Assembly (NCBI GenBank): GCA_035628135.1
Contig: DASPKM010000002.1
Span: forward strand, 1 to 64,000
Origin: DASPKM01 sp035628135
Lineage (GTDB): Bacteria > Bacteroidota > Bacteroidia > Chitinophagales > Chitinophagaceae
Length of the DNA: 64,000 nucleotides
Direction: 5' to 3'
The position numbers were made by a program, and so were the translations under genes. The first letter of the stretch is position 1. Each line of letters opens with the position of its first letter. A model generated the notes under the pieces. The model searched no databases. It was not told the origin of the DNA and was given only the letters and a program-made list of their open reading frames with translations. Positions 9,512-17,765 of the stretch are shown here, piece after piece.

Positions 9512-9770
9512 TCTAAGTCAATATGGCCGCAAGCAGTAAGGTCTTCTACTTAAAGCCGGGTAAGTTTTGCTAATACGTCCGGAAATCAGCCAACATAAAA
9601 TGTCCTAATTACACATTCAATCTGCATCTTTATGTGGTCAAACCCGTTAGTAGTCCAAGTCCGAACGAAAACAATATCCAATCCTATTTAAACAAACCAG
9701 GCCAGGTATCCGTCCTTGCCAAGAAGTTTAAAATCCCGTCCCGCAACCTGGACGGGATTTTAAGTTCGTT
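9512..9770. other. Non-coding stretch after miaA ending in a strong hairpin; possible sRNA
   Basis: No plausible protein is encoded. The stretch ends in a perfect 14-bp stem (TTAAAATCCCGTCC at 9728-9741 pairing with 9750-9763, 8-base loop). About 200 bases of unexplained sequence lie between the miaA stop and this stem, so it is either a long 3' UTR or a small RNA gene. No TAnnTTTG box was found. Confidence 0.3.
9728..9763 (+). terminator. Hairpin, probable miaA-side terminator
   Basis: Perfect 14-bp inverted repeat with loop CGCAACCT. The right arm ends in ATTTTAA, so the T-tract is short. The position after miaA fits termination of plus-strand transcription. Confidence 0.6.
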
Positions 9771-9806
9771 AAAAAAACAAGATCCCTCATGTTGATGAGG
9801 GATCTT
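9771..9806 (-). terminator. Rho-independent terminator of the FadL-like gene
   Basis: AAGATCCCTCAT (9779-9790) pairs perfectly with 9795-9806 around the loop GTTG. On the minus strand the stem is followed by a run of seven T (complement of 9771-9777). It lies 26 bases beyond the stop of the minus-strand gene. Confidence 0.85.
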
Positions 9807-9831
9807 TCGTTGGAGCGCTATCGAATCAAAC

Positions 9832-11415
9832 TTATATCTTAATCCCGAGGGTAAGCATAATATTACCGCCGGTTTCTTTCAGCGTTGCAAATGTGTTCTG
9901 GCGCGGAGCCGCGATCCTGTAAGGGAAGTTCACATCCTTGTTCAGTTGATGCACATATGTAAGGTCGATGAACATGCCTTTGTTCCTGTAACCAAGCCCG
10001 CCGCTCAGGTACATGTGCCGGGCCTTCAGCACCTTGTCGGCATACGGGCTGCCATAATATGCAAATCCCAGCCTGGTCATAATGGTATTGAATTTCAATT
10101 CGCCGCCTACGCGGAAATTGAATGCTCCTTTATACGCATCATCGATATCGTTGTTTACGCCCTTATAATATGTTTCATCGCCTTCTTCTTCGCCCGAGGA
10201 AAAGTTCGACCACTTGTAATTGGTGTACTCGACATCGGCGGTAAGAAATCCGCGTTGCTTTTTAACGTCTTCCACTTCCCTGAAAACATACGAACCGCCT
10301 ACAATGAACTTAAAAGGCGTTACCAGGTCGTATTTGAACGAGGCCGGTGCATCGCCGGTAAAAATATTGGAGCTCACATTATCCACTACCGGAGGATTGA
10401 ACCTGTTTTCGAGGTCAGTGGTCATGCTGCTCGAAAACTTCTCTGTAAGCGCATACATGGTAGGCGTATGTATCGCCAATCCCAGCCTGATACGTTCCAC
10501 AGGTTTGAAAATGGCGCCCAGTTTCAGGTTAATGCCAAAGCCTTTGGACGTATAATCTTCGGAATATGAAAAATAGTTGAACTTATTGGTGGCATTACCC
10601 GTGGGATCAGATTCGCGGAAGGTCGATTCGCGGCCATAGCTCACGATGGGCAGCCCGAAGCTGCCGCCGATGTATATTTTATCGTCCATATTGGCGGCAA
10701 AGCCAAATGCAATTTCATAAATGCCGCCCCTGGTGCGGATATGATTATCCTGGCTCACCACGCCCAGTTCTTCTGCACGGGAGATAATTCTTTTATTTCC
10801 GCCGGTGCTGTCTATGTCGACCAGGTAAGTGTACAATGCCATGCGCGTGGGCAGGGAGAGCGATAGCTCGTCCAATGCGTCGTCGATGATCGCGGCGTCA
10901 GATAAACCCGGGTTCTGATCTTTGCGCTGTGAATAATAATCAAAGAATTCGTTGGCGGCATTTTCGGTAAAGGAGCTGTAATCGTTGGCGCCGCTGTAAA
11001 AAATATCCTGCTTAAAATTAGCGGTTTGGTTTACAGCGATGCTGATAGCGTTGCTCTTCCACTTGCTGTATTTGTTAGCCCAGCCGAACACGAAGCCCGA
11101 TGTGCCGAGGTTAAATCCATTGGATTGGTCGAGCGACATGGCATCGCTGCCGCGGAAGCTGCCTTTGGTGCGCAGGAAGCGCGCACCAGGGCTTACCACG
11201 AACTCCATATTCTTATAAAAACCGATACCGGCGGGATTGACAAATGTAGAAGTGATCTCGCCACCCAGCGATCCCATGGCGCCACCGATAGCCTGGTGAC
11301 GGGCCGTACCTGCCGGCGTTGTCCAGGTCATGCGCAAAGCATCTTCGGGAGTTTGCGCCATCGCTGCAAATGGGGCCAGGAAAATACTGGCGAGTATGTA
11401 GACTTTCTTGTTCAT
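9832..11415 (-). CDS. FadL/OMPP1/TodX-like outer-membrane transport protein
   Basis: The 527-residue protein begins with a signal peptide (MNKKVYILASIFLAPFAAMA, then Q) typical of Bacteroidota. Next come the early FadL-like features: a GTARHQAIGGAMGSLGG stretch and the NPAG motif (FVNPAGIGF). The remainder alternates polar and aromatic residues as in a 14-stranded outer-membrane barrel and ends in an aromatic/Ile strand. FadL-family members let hydrophobic compounds such as fatty acids across the outer membrane; the substrate here cannot be read from the sequence. It is monocistronic with its own terminator. Database labels such as hemin receptor for this group are poorly founded. Confidence 0.8.
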   Translation of the reverse strand: MNKKVYILASIFLAPFAAMAQTPEDALRMTWTTPAGTARHQAIGGAMGSLGGEITSTFVNPAGIGFYKNMEFVVSPGARFLRTKGSFRGSDAMSLDQSNGFNLGTSGFVFGWANKYSKWKSNAISIAVNQTANFKQDIFYSGANDYSSFTENAANEFFDYYSQRKDQNPGLSDAAIIDDALDELSLSLPTRMALYTYLVDIDSTGGNKRIISRAEELGVVSQDNHIRTRGGIYEIAFGFAANMDDKIYIGGSFGLPIVSYGRESTFRESDPTGNATNKFNYFSYSEDYTSKGFGINLKLGAIFKPVERIRLGLAIHTPTMYALTEKFSSSMTTDLENRFNPPVVDNVSSNIFTGDAPASFKYDLVTPFKFIVGGSYVFREVEDVKKQRGFLTADVEYTNYKWSNFSSGEEEGDETYYKGVNNDIDDAYKGAFNFRVGGELKFNTIMTRLGFAYYGSPYADKVLKARHMYLSGGLGYRNKGMFIDLTYVHQLNKDVNFPYRIAAPRQNTFATLKETGGNIMLTLGIKI

Positions 11416-11516
11416 GCAGTTCGATTTGAAATGACAAATGGATTCAGGGAAGGAGGGAACCGGTTGATGCCGGGTCCTCCTTTATGCGTGAAAATATCGT
11501 GTTGATGTATCGTGAT

Positions 11517-12239
11517 CTATCCGCCACGGCTTGGACGGCTTACTCCGCCACCACTGCCACCGCTGCTTCCGCCTGAACTACCTCCGCTGCTGGAAGAATT
11601 GCTGGATGGTGGAGTGTAGGTCCTCGACGGCCTGTCGCTGCCGGAAGATGAGGAGTTGTTGTTGGAATTGTTGAATATTTTTTTGATGCTGTTACCCAGC
11701 GAACCTGAATTGTTGTTGCTGTTATTGTAGCTGCCCGCGGGACGGTAGACGCCCGAAGAATTACTGGTCTTTGTTCTGCCGGCATTCGAATTATTGTAAA
11801 CAGGCGTTTTATAAGTGCCCGGTACATAATTGCGGACATTATTGTTGTAAACAACAGGATTCTTCGGATTTATCACAATCACTTTTCCGCAATACGGGTT
11901 ATAGCTGCGGTTCCATGCCCAGTAGCTCCAGTAGTTGTTGCGGTTCCAGTAATAGTAATTGTTGTAGTTCGCATAACGGTAGTCGTACCAATCGTAATCA
12001 TCGAAGCTCGACCAGCGCATGCGGTTACGCACCCTCCAGCGAAGCCAGCGGTCATCGGCATAATCGTCTTCTTCCGCACGATATGCGTCGCGGTCTTTTT
12101 GAGTTTCAGTTCTTACGTATGAATCCTGCTCTTTGGGAGGTGAATAATAAACATCGTCAGGAGTCTGCGCTTTATATGCGGTAGAACAACTGCTAAGTAC
12201 AGCTATCGTGATAACAGCGAGTATAATTCGGCTATTCAT
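11517..12239 (-). CDS. Asn/Ser/Tyr-rich low-complexity lipoprotein
   Basis: The 240-residue product starts at the ATG at 12239 (MNSRIILAVITIAVLSSC). This gives a clean lipoprotein signal with lipobox LSSC at about residues 15-18; the longer upstream frame does not. After the Cys comes a Tyr/Asp/Arg/Trp-rich region (about 25-125), then a Ser/Asn-rich stretch with many NNSN and NYN runs, and a Ser/Gly-rich tail ending SRPSRGG. No catalytic domain is recognisable. It is probably a periplasmic or surface lipoprotein with a disordered tail. The function is unknown. Confidence 0.8.
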   Translation of the reverse strand: MNSRIILAVITIAVLSSCSTAYKAQTPDDVYYSPPKEQDSYVRTETQKDRDAYRAEEDDYADDRWLRWRVRNRMRWSSFDDYDWYDYRYANYNNYYYWNRNNYWSYWAWNRSYNPYCGKVIVINPKNPVVYNNNVRNYVPGTYKTPVYNNSNAGRTKTSNSSGVYRPAGSYNNSNNNSGSLGNSIKKIFNNSNNNSSSSGSDRPSRTYTPPSSNSSSSGGSSGGSSGGSGGGVSRPSRGG

Positions 12240-12296
12240 GGCAAATGGGTTTGAATGTTTTTTCAAAATTGTGTAGGACTCCGTTTGGGAACTTCC

Positions 12297-12304
12297 TACT
12301 TTTG
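12297..12304 (+). promoter_or_regulatory. Candidate -7 box TACTTTTG (distal proS promoter)
   Basis: Exact TAnnTTTG match followed by C, 133 bases before the proS start. It lies upstream of the second candidate at 12378. Confidence 0.4.
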
Positions 12305-12377
12305 CGCGCAATATAAAATTAAGCAAATAAACTGCCGGAGGGAACTAAATTATTCACCCGGGCTGTTAAATTCCGTA

Positions 12378-12385
12378 TAATTTTG
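12378..12385 (+). promoter_or_regulatory. Candidate -7 box TAATTTTG (proximal proS promoter)
   Basis: Exact TAnnTTTG match followed by C, 52 bases before the proS ATG. A -33 TTTG at 19-21 bases was not found. Confidence 0.5.
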
Positions 12386-12437
12386 CAGGCCGGCTAAACT
12401 TTGTAAACCCTTAACAAATAACCATTAAGAACGATAT

Positions 12438-13913
12438 ATGAGCAAAGCGATCACGGCAAGGAACCAGGATTATTCGCAATGGTACAACGACCTTGTGCTG
12501 AAAGGGGAGCTCGCCGACTATTCGGCGGTAAGAGGCTGCATGGTCATCAGGCCCTACGGATTCGCACTTTGGGAAAAGATGCGCGACCAATTGGACCGCA
12601 TGTTCAAGGATACCGGGCATGTGAACGCTTATTTCCCCCTGTTTATCCCTAAAAGCTTTCTAAGCAAGGAAGCCGCCCATGTTGAGGGTTTTGCCAAGGA
12701 GTGCGCCGTGGTTACGCATTACAGGCTGAAGAGCGATCCGGCCGGCGGCGGGGTGATAGTTGATCCCGAAGCCAAGTTGGAAGAGGAGCTGATCATACGG
12801 CCCACCAGCGAAACCATCATCTGGAATACCTACAAAACCTGGATACAGTCGTACCGCGACCTGCCGCTGCTCATTAACCAATGGGCCAACGTAGTGCGCT
12901 GGGAAATGCGCACCCGGTTGTTCCTGCGTACTACTGAATTTCTATGGCAGGAGGGCCATACAGCCCATGCTACCTCACAGGAGGCCATTGCGGAAACTCA
13001 GCAGATGCTGAACGTATATGCCGAATTCGTGGAAGATTACATGGCGTTGCCAGTAATCAAAGGTGTAAAATCCGAAAGCGAACGCTTTGCCGGCGCGGTA
13101 GACACGTATTGTATCGAGGCATTGATGCAGGATGGCAAGGCCCTGCAGGCGGGCACCTCCCATTTCCTGGGGCAAAATTTCGCCAAGGCCTTCGATGTAA
13201 AATTCTCCGACAGGGAAAATAAACTGGATTATGTATGGGCCACCAGTTGGGGTGTAAGCACCCGCCTGGTGGGCGCGCTTATAATGGCGCATAGTGACGA
13301 CGAAGGATTGATAATTCCTCCAAGGATAGCGCCGCTGCAGGTGGTGATTGTTCCGATCTACAAAGGCGATGACCAGAAAGCCGCGTTGGACGTAAAGGCA
13401 AAAGAGCTGGTGGCTTCATTGAAAAAAGCCGGCATTAGCGTTAAATACGATGATAACGACAATGCGCGGCCCGGTTGGAAGTTCGCCGAATATGAAATGA
13501 AGGGCGTACCGGTCCGTATTGCCATGGGCATGCGCGACCTTGAGAATAATGTGGTGGAAGTGGCGCGCCGCGATACCAGGGAAAAAAACAGCATGAGCAT
13601 GGATGGCCTTCCCGCGGCCATTGCATCGTTGCTGGAAGAGATACAGCGCAACATGTACAACAAGGCCAAGGCATACCGCGACGCACACATCAGCGAAGCC
13701 AATAGCTGGGATGAATTTGTGGCCCTGCTCGAAGAAAAAGGCGGCTTTATTTCCGCGCATTGGGATGGCACAGCCGAAACAGAGGCTGCTATCAAGGAAA
13801 AAACAAAGGCCACTATCCGTTGCATTCCACTGAACAATCCTTTGCAGGAGGGCAAGTGCATACTCACAGGCAAGCCCAGCAGCCAAAGAGTGTTGTTTGC
13901 AATGGCGTATTGA
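12438..13913 (+). CDS. proS: Prolyl-tRNA synthetase, archaeal/eukaryotic type
   Basis: This 491-residue class II synthetase charges tRNA-Pro. Class II landmarks include the GCMVIRPYGFALWEKM stretch, the motif 2 region RWEMRTRLFLRTTEFLWQEGHTAHAT, and motif 3 near SWGVSTRLVGAL. An anticodon-binding domain follows (about 295-390), and a C-terminal zinc-type domain runs to the end, in which CIPL and KCILTG supply Cys residues. There is no editing insertion between motifs 2 and 3, and its length marks the short ProS type 3 found in Bacteroidota. The start MSKAITAR sits behind a promoter-like box at 12378. It is probably transcribed on its own or with the two small membrane-protein genes that follow. 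Confidence 0.97.
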   Translation: MSKAITARNQDYSQWYNDLVLKGELADYSAVRGCMVIRPYGFALWEKMRDQLDRMFKDTGHVNAYFPLFIPKSFLSKEAAHVEGFAKECAVVTHYRLKSDPAGGGVIVDPEAKLEEELIIRPTSETIIWNTYKTWIQSYRDLPLLINQWANVVRWEMRTRLFLRTTEFLWQEGHTAHATSQEAIAETQQMLNVYAEFVEDYMALPVIKGVKSESERFAGAVDTYCIEALMQDGKALQAGTSHFLGQNFAKAFDVKFSDRENKLDYVWATSWGVSTRLVGALIMAHSDDEGLIIPPRIAPLQVVIVPIYKGDDQKAALDVKAKELVASLKKAGISVKYDDNDNARPGWKFAEYEMKGVPVRIAMGMRDLENNVVEVARRDTREKNSMSMDGLPAAIASLLEEIQRNMYNKAKAYRDAHISEANSWDEFVALLEEKGGFISAHWDGTAETEAAIKEKTKATIRCIPLNNPLQEGKCILTGKPSSQRVLFAMAY

Positions 13914-13936
13914 TGAAGTAACGCTTATATTTGAGA

Positions 13937-14392
13937 ATGTCGCCCAACAACGAAAGTGTTTTCGAACTTAGGCTGAATGAAGAAGGCATTACCAGGTTAA
14001 AGCAAACCCTCTCTTTAACCCGCTGGCTCATGATCATAGGGTTCGCCGAGATAGCGGTGTTTAGTGCCGATGCCATATTACGCCAGGTATTGCTCCGGCA
14101 TAATGATAACTCCGTCGAGTCCGATTATGGCTGGGTGATGTTGTATGTGTATCCTGTTTATGCTGTTTTGTATTTTATTTTTTTTATGGGCTACGTGGTT
14201 AATTTTTTCCTGTATGCCCGCCGCGCCAATCAAAGCATCGTTATACAAGACACCGCCATGTTCAACCGCTCCTATAAACACCTGGTGTTATCAATGCGCA
14301 TGGGAATTATTGTGATGCTGCTGAACCTGGTGATCTGGGCAATCTTTTTTTACATTGAACTGGGTTACTACCGGCAACTACAATCACTTTAA
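13937..14392 (+). CDS. Small membrane protein of unknown function
   Basis: The 151-residue product begins at the ATG at 13937 (MSPNNESVFEL); the frame extends to a TTG six bases earlier. Three or four hydrophobic segments are visible (about 30-55, 73-95, 116-140), with a cytoplasmic-looking N-terminus. The layout resembles the DUF5362-like gene that follows, and the two may be distant paralogs. A TATATTTG octamer overlaps the start region (13926-13933), but its position would give an almost leaderless mRNA. It lies 23 bases downstream of proS. The function is unknown. Confidence 0.7.
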   Translation: MSPNNESVFELRLNEEGITRLKQTLSLTRWLMIIGFAEIAVFSADAILRQVLLRHNDNSVESDYGWVMLYVYPVYAVLYFIFFMGYVVNFFLYARRANQSIVIQDTAMFNRSYKHLVLSMRMGIIVMLLNLVIWAIFFYIELGYYRQLQSL

Positions 14393-14406
14393 CCAAACCA
14401 ACTTTT

Positions 14407-14868
14407 ATGGAACAGAAAACCTCCAATCTTTTTGATCTGCAAGTTGACCCGCAATCGCAAAACTATCTAAGCGAAACGGCCAAATGGGCAAAGTTCATTT
14501 CTATAATAGGGTTCATTTTCTGCGGCTTGCTGACAGTAGTATTGCTAATTTCTGCATTTGCGGGAACGTCTTATTTCGAAGGCTGGGGGATCGAAGCAGG
14601 AAGCAGCTCCGGGCAGTTGGGAGCAAGTGAGATTATCATTTTGGTAGTGATGATCATGGTGATATTCCTTACATACCTGTACTTGTTCCGCTTTGCCGCC
14701 CGCATGCAAACTGCGTTGCGCAGCAACGACCAGGCAAGTCTTACCGCCGCATTCGGCAACCTTAAGACGTGTTACAGGATCGTAGGAATTATTACCATTG
14801 TGTTCCTGTCGCTGTATATATTGGGGATCGTTCTTAAGATCATCAACGAAACCATGAACAACGTATGA
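14407..14868 (+). CDS. DUF5362-like small membrane protein
   Basis: The 153-residue protein has a polar N-terminus (about 30 residues) followed by four hydrophobic segments at about 32-55, 78-100, 103-112 and 125-148. The opening pattern (L-x-E-T-A-K-W-A-K-F, then a GFIFCGLL helix) is that of DUF5362 proteins common in Bacteroidota. No role is known for them. The gene follows the preceding membrane protein by 14 bases and ends just before a strong bidirectional terminator, so the two form a short transcription unit, possibly with proS. Confidence 0.75.
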   Translation: MEQKTSNLFDLQVDPQSQNYLSETAKWAKFISIIGFIFCGLLTVVLLISAFAGTSYFEGWGIEAGSSSGQLGASEIIILVVMIMVIFLTYLYLFRFAARMQTALRSNDQASLTAAFGNLKTCYRIVGIITIVFLSLYILGIVLKIINETMNNV

Positions 14869-14887
14869 GATCCAAGGATACCGAATA

Positions 14888-14914
14888 AAAAAACCGGCCC
14901 TGAGCCGGTTTTTT
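14888..14914. terminator. Bidirectional Rho-independent terminator
   Basis: AACCGGC and GCCGGTT pair around the loop CCTGA, extended by A and T runs on both flanks. It sits between two convergent genes and has a six-base T tract in either direction. Confidence 0.9.
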
Positions 14915-14916
14915 GT

Positions 14917-15483
14917 TTATTGCGCCGTAGCCAGCCGTTTAGGAGGATATTTTGGAACATAAAGCTCCCCGCGAATGATGGCAAGCATATCCTTTTCCCA
15001 GGTCTTTACTGGTGTTTCGGTAATGCGTCCTATTTCTTTCCCTTTCCTGTAAATGTTCAGGTGCGGGACGCGGTAAATTTCCTTGCCCTGTTCCTCGTGC
15101 GCCGGGCTTTGTTTGTACAGTGTATCGCGGTTGCCCAATGCCACGATCGTGACGGCCGATTGCTTTACCCCCATTTGGTCCAGCAGCTTCATCAGCCGCG
15201 GTACTTCCCGCCTGCTGTCGCCGCACCAGGTGCCCAGGAATATTTCAAAACGATAAGTATTTATCAAAGCATGCAGGGAATCTCTCACCAACCCATCGGG
15301 ATGATAAGCGGCGTATTCCCGGCGGTACCAATCGCTGAAAGGAGGTTGGTCCAATTGTTTAACCGTGATCTTTCCCAATAACATGGGATTGCCTTTTACC
15401 ACCACGGGAGCTGAACTAACATGCATGGCCTGGTTGCACGACAACCAGCAGGCTGCCATGCAGCATATCAATAAAGATTTCAT
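14917..15483 (-). CDS. Thioredoxin-fold lipoprotein with CxxS active site
   Basis: The 188-residue product starts at the ATG at 15483 (MKSLLICCMAACWLSC), giving a lipobox at about Cys16; the longer frame upstream has no signal. A thioredoxin-like core follows, with the active-site stretch FLGTWCGDSRREVPR (about 95-110), then TIVALGNRD and VPHLNIYRKGKEIGRI, which match the cis-Pro strand of thioredoxins. The active site is CGDS rather than CxxC. A CxxS site can form mixed disulfides or act in isomerisation, but is not a normal reductase site. It is probably an envelope protein. It is the last gene of a minus-strand run after the RDD gene. Confidence 0.8.
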   Translation of the reverse strand: MKSLLICCMAACWLSCNQAMHVSSAPVVVKGNPMLLGKITVKQLDQPPFSDWYRREYAAYHPDGLVRDSLHALINTYRFEIFLGTWCGDSRREVPRLMKLLDQMGVKQSAVTIVALGNRDTLYKQSPAHEEQGKEIYRVPHLNIYRKGKEIGRITETPVKTWEKDMLAIIRGELYVPKYPPKRLATAQ

Positions 15484-15550
15484 TTTTCTAAATTTAGAAA
15501 TGAACAGATCCAATAGCCGGTGGCTATTGTTGATGAACGCATAGCACGAA

Positions 15551-15572
15551 TCAATCAATGATCATTGATTGA
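15551..15572. promoter_or_regulatory. Perfect 22-bp palindrome, candidate operator
   Basis: Half-site TCAATCAATGA is followed directly by its exact reverse complement with no loop, so it looks like a dimeric protein-binding site rather than a terminator. It lies 68 bases upstream of the start of the CxxS thioredoxin lipoprotein gene and 28 bases after the stop of the upstream gene. Confidence 0.45.
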
Positions 15573-15599
15573 ATACTGCATCAGTTTCGATATGAAATC

Positions 15600-15935
15600 T
15601 TATATAAGGGGAGGATGGAAGATATCGGAAGAATAATCATCGCCGGTGCGGTGAATATAAACAGCTTGTATGCGAGTGATTGTTGTATAAACAATGGGAG
15701 CCTTTAAACTATTCCCTTTTTCAAATTCTTCGGGCAAATGCCGGTGGCCGGCATGATTGCTTACAGGAGCGGCTTCATTGGGCGGAGCCTGTTTGTTATC
15801 GGTGAGTATCTGCGCGCAATCGCAGGAAGAAGTGGTGATGCTGTTGGAGAACCGGCACTCGAAATACAGCAGTATCCGCCCGGTTTGAAACAGGAAGAAA
15901 GTCGCTAACAGTAGTATCGAAATGCCCTTTTTCAC
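15600..15935 (-). CDS. Small exported or membrane-anchored protein, unknown
   Basis: The 111-residue product has an N-terminal hydrophobic segment (about 5-24: ISILLLATFFLFQTGRILLY) and three Cys soon after it (Cys27 and the CDC pair at about 38-40). A His-rich patch (NHAGHRHLPEE, about 60-70) follows, and a short C-terminal region ends in FHPPLI. It was not recognised as a named family. Cys and His clusters outside the membrane could bind metal, but nothing proves this. It lies 20 bases after the RDD gene stop, which suggests co-transcription. Confidence 0.6.
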   Translation of the reverse strand: MKKGISILLLATFFLFQTGRILLYFECRFSNSITTSSCDCAQILTDNKQAPPNEAAPVSNHAGHRHLPEEFEKGNSLKAPIVYTTITRIQAVYIHRTGDDYSSDIFHPPLI

Positions 15936-15955
15936 AGCACGACGCTTGCTTAAAT

Positions 15956-16672
15956 TTAGTTATTAATCGCGTAATAATTATAGTCCTTCAGCAGCGTTTG
16001 TAAAAAATCGAATGGGTCCTGGTCCGATTGAATATTCAACCTGCTCTTGATGCGCTCGGTGGCATTGAAAGCCAGTTCATAATCGCTTTTCCGGCGCACG
16101 GTTTCGATAATGCTCTTGAGCGTATTGATGTCTTTGTCACTTAGCTGCATCACCTGTTTGTACCGCGGTTTGTAGGTGGTTTCCACTTCGGTAAAAATGG
16201 TATCCTCCCAACTGGTGCGCGCCTTGGTATCTATTACGATGGTGCCCGCTACAATATCGCCTACGCGTTGTGAGCGGGCGGAAAGTATGATGCTGAAAAA
16301 AGCCGGTACGAAGAAGAGGCCAATGTCGAAGATCCTGAACATCCAGCGTATGATGTATTGGCTTAGAGATGGCTGCCCGCCTTCGAGCGTAATGACCTTG
16401 ATGCTCATGGCCTTCTTGCCGATGCTTTGCCCATTGAGGCTTATTTCCATGATCAGATGGTAAAAGAAATAAGGTAGCAGGTATAGCACCACCAGCCAGT
16501 CCTGGGCCGTCCAGTAGTCACTTAAAATTTCGGAGATCAGTATGTCTGTGATCCACAGGTATGCCAGCAATATCATCAGGTCGATGATCCAGGCAAAAAG
16601 GCGGCGGTGGAATGGACTGATGGGAAATTCCACTTCTATATTAAAGCCCGTATCCAGTTTAACTGCCAGCAT
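15956..16672 (-). CDS. RDD family membrane protein
   Basis: The 238-residue protein has the RDD layout. There is an Arg-Arg pair before the first helix (FHRRLFAWIIDLMI, about 22-35), a second helix at about 60-78 leading into GQSIGKKAM, and a third helix at about 118-140 that begins RIFDIGLFF. The polar C-terminal 90 residues are cytosolic. The role of RDD proteins in Bacteroidota is unsettled, although some relatives affect ion transport. It is divergent from the SpoIIM - DUF4129 - DUF4350 - MoxR - DUF58 operon. RDD genes often accompany that set, so a shared function is likely. Confidence 0.85.
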   Translation of the reverse strand: MLAVKLDTGFNIEVEFPISPFHRRLFAWIIDLMILLAYLWITDILISEILSDYWTAQDWLVVLYLLPYFFYHLIMEISLNGQSIGKKAMSIKVITLEGGQPSLSQYIIRWMFRIFDIGLFFVPAFFSIILSARSQRVGDIVAGTIVIDTKARTSWEDTIFTEVETTYKPRYKQVMQLSDKDINTLKSIIETVRRKSDYELAFNATERIKSRLNIQSDQDPFDFLQTLLKDYNYYAINN

Positions 16673-16796
16673 GTGTTAAAGAAACAGAAAGTTTTTTACC
16701 TAACGATTTTACGCTTATTTTTAGTTTGTAAATATGCGGTATAATTGGCTAAAATGCTAATTGTTTTACGGCAAACCCGAACTATAACACATCCCC

Positions 16797-17765
16797 GTGA
16801 GAGAAGGCCTTTTTCTGAAAAGAAATATTGAAAAGTGGAAGCAATACCAGGCTGAAGAAGTTACCGACCCTGATGAAAAAGCGCAACGCTTTACCGAATT
16901 GGTCAACGATCTGGGCTATTCCAAAACTTTTTACCCCCAAAGCAAGGTAACCACTTACCTTAATGGGCTTGCTTCGCGCATATACCTGAGCATTTACCAG
17001 AATAAAAAAGAAGAATCATCCCGCATACTGAAGTTTTGGAAGACCGAGCTGCCGCTTATCGTGCGCAGGCACCACCGCCAATTGCTGTATTCCTTCATCA
17101 TCTTTGCATCGTTCGGCATCATGGCCGCTTTTTCGGCCTCGAACGATGAGACCTTTGTTCGCGGCATCCTGGGCGATTTTTATGTGGACATGACCGAAGA
17201 GAACATTGCCAAAGGCGATCCTTTCGGAGTATATAAAGATGAAAGCGAAATGAACATGTTCCTAAGCATTGCATTGAACAATGTTCGCGTATCGTTCCTT
17301 TGCTTCGTGGCGGGCTTCCTGCTCTCCATCGGTACCGTTTGGATCTTGTTCCAAAACGGGGTAATGGTAGGCGCCTTTCAATATATGTTCTTTGCTAAGG
17401 GCCTGGGATGGGCCTCTGTGCTGGTGATCTGGATACACGGCACGCTCGAAATATCTGCTATTATAATATCAGGCGCGGCGGGCCTCATATTAGGCAACAG
17501 CATCCTGTTCCCTGGCACGCATAAACGCGTCGATTCGTTGAAACAGGGCGGAAAGGACGGTATTAAAATCATGATAGGCCTGGTGCCGGTGTTCATTGCC
17601 GCAGCCTTCCTGGAAGGTTTTATAACACGGCATACTTCCATGCCGCTTTGGGTAAGCATATTTATCCTGCTGGGCTCCGCCAGTTTTATCATATGGTATT
17701 TCGTGCTGTATCCCATCCGTTTAGAAAAAAAACTAAAGCACTTAAGCCAACCTCCTGCAACATGA
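16797..17765 (+). CDS. Stage II sporulation protein M-like membrane protein
   Basis: The 322-residue protein starts at a GTG (16797); no upstream ATG is available. A polar N-terminal 90 residues is followed by a helix at about 98-115, and by four or more further hydrophobic segments between about 155 and 315. The core WIHGTLEISAIIISGAAGL is the SpoIIM/DUF95 signature. Non-sporulating bacteria carry this family in envelope-related MoxR loci, so the name does not imply spores. The stop overlaps the next start (ATGA), which shows translational coupling. It is the first gene of a five-gene operon. Confidence 0.88.
   Translation: MREGLFLKRNIEKWKQYQAEEVTDPDEKAQRFTELVNDLGYSKTFYPQSKVTTYLNGLASRIYLSIYQNKKEESSRILKFWKTELPLIVRRHHRQLLYSFIIFASFGIMAAFSASNDETFVRGILGDFYVDMTEENIAKGDPFGVYKDESEMNMFLSIALNNVRVSFLCFVAGFLLSIGTVWILFQNGVMVGAFQYMFFAKGLGWASVLVIWIHGTLEISAIIISGAAGLILGNSILFPGTHKRVDSLKQGGKDGIKIMIGLVPVFIAAAFLEGFITRHTSMPLWVSIFILLGSASFIIWYFVLYPIRLEKKLKHLSQPPAT

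Noticed and set aside
16797..17765. Sporulation role suggested by the SpoIIM name
   Set aside because: The host group does not sporulate, and the neighbours are the MoxR/DUF58 envelope set.
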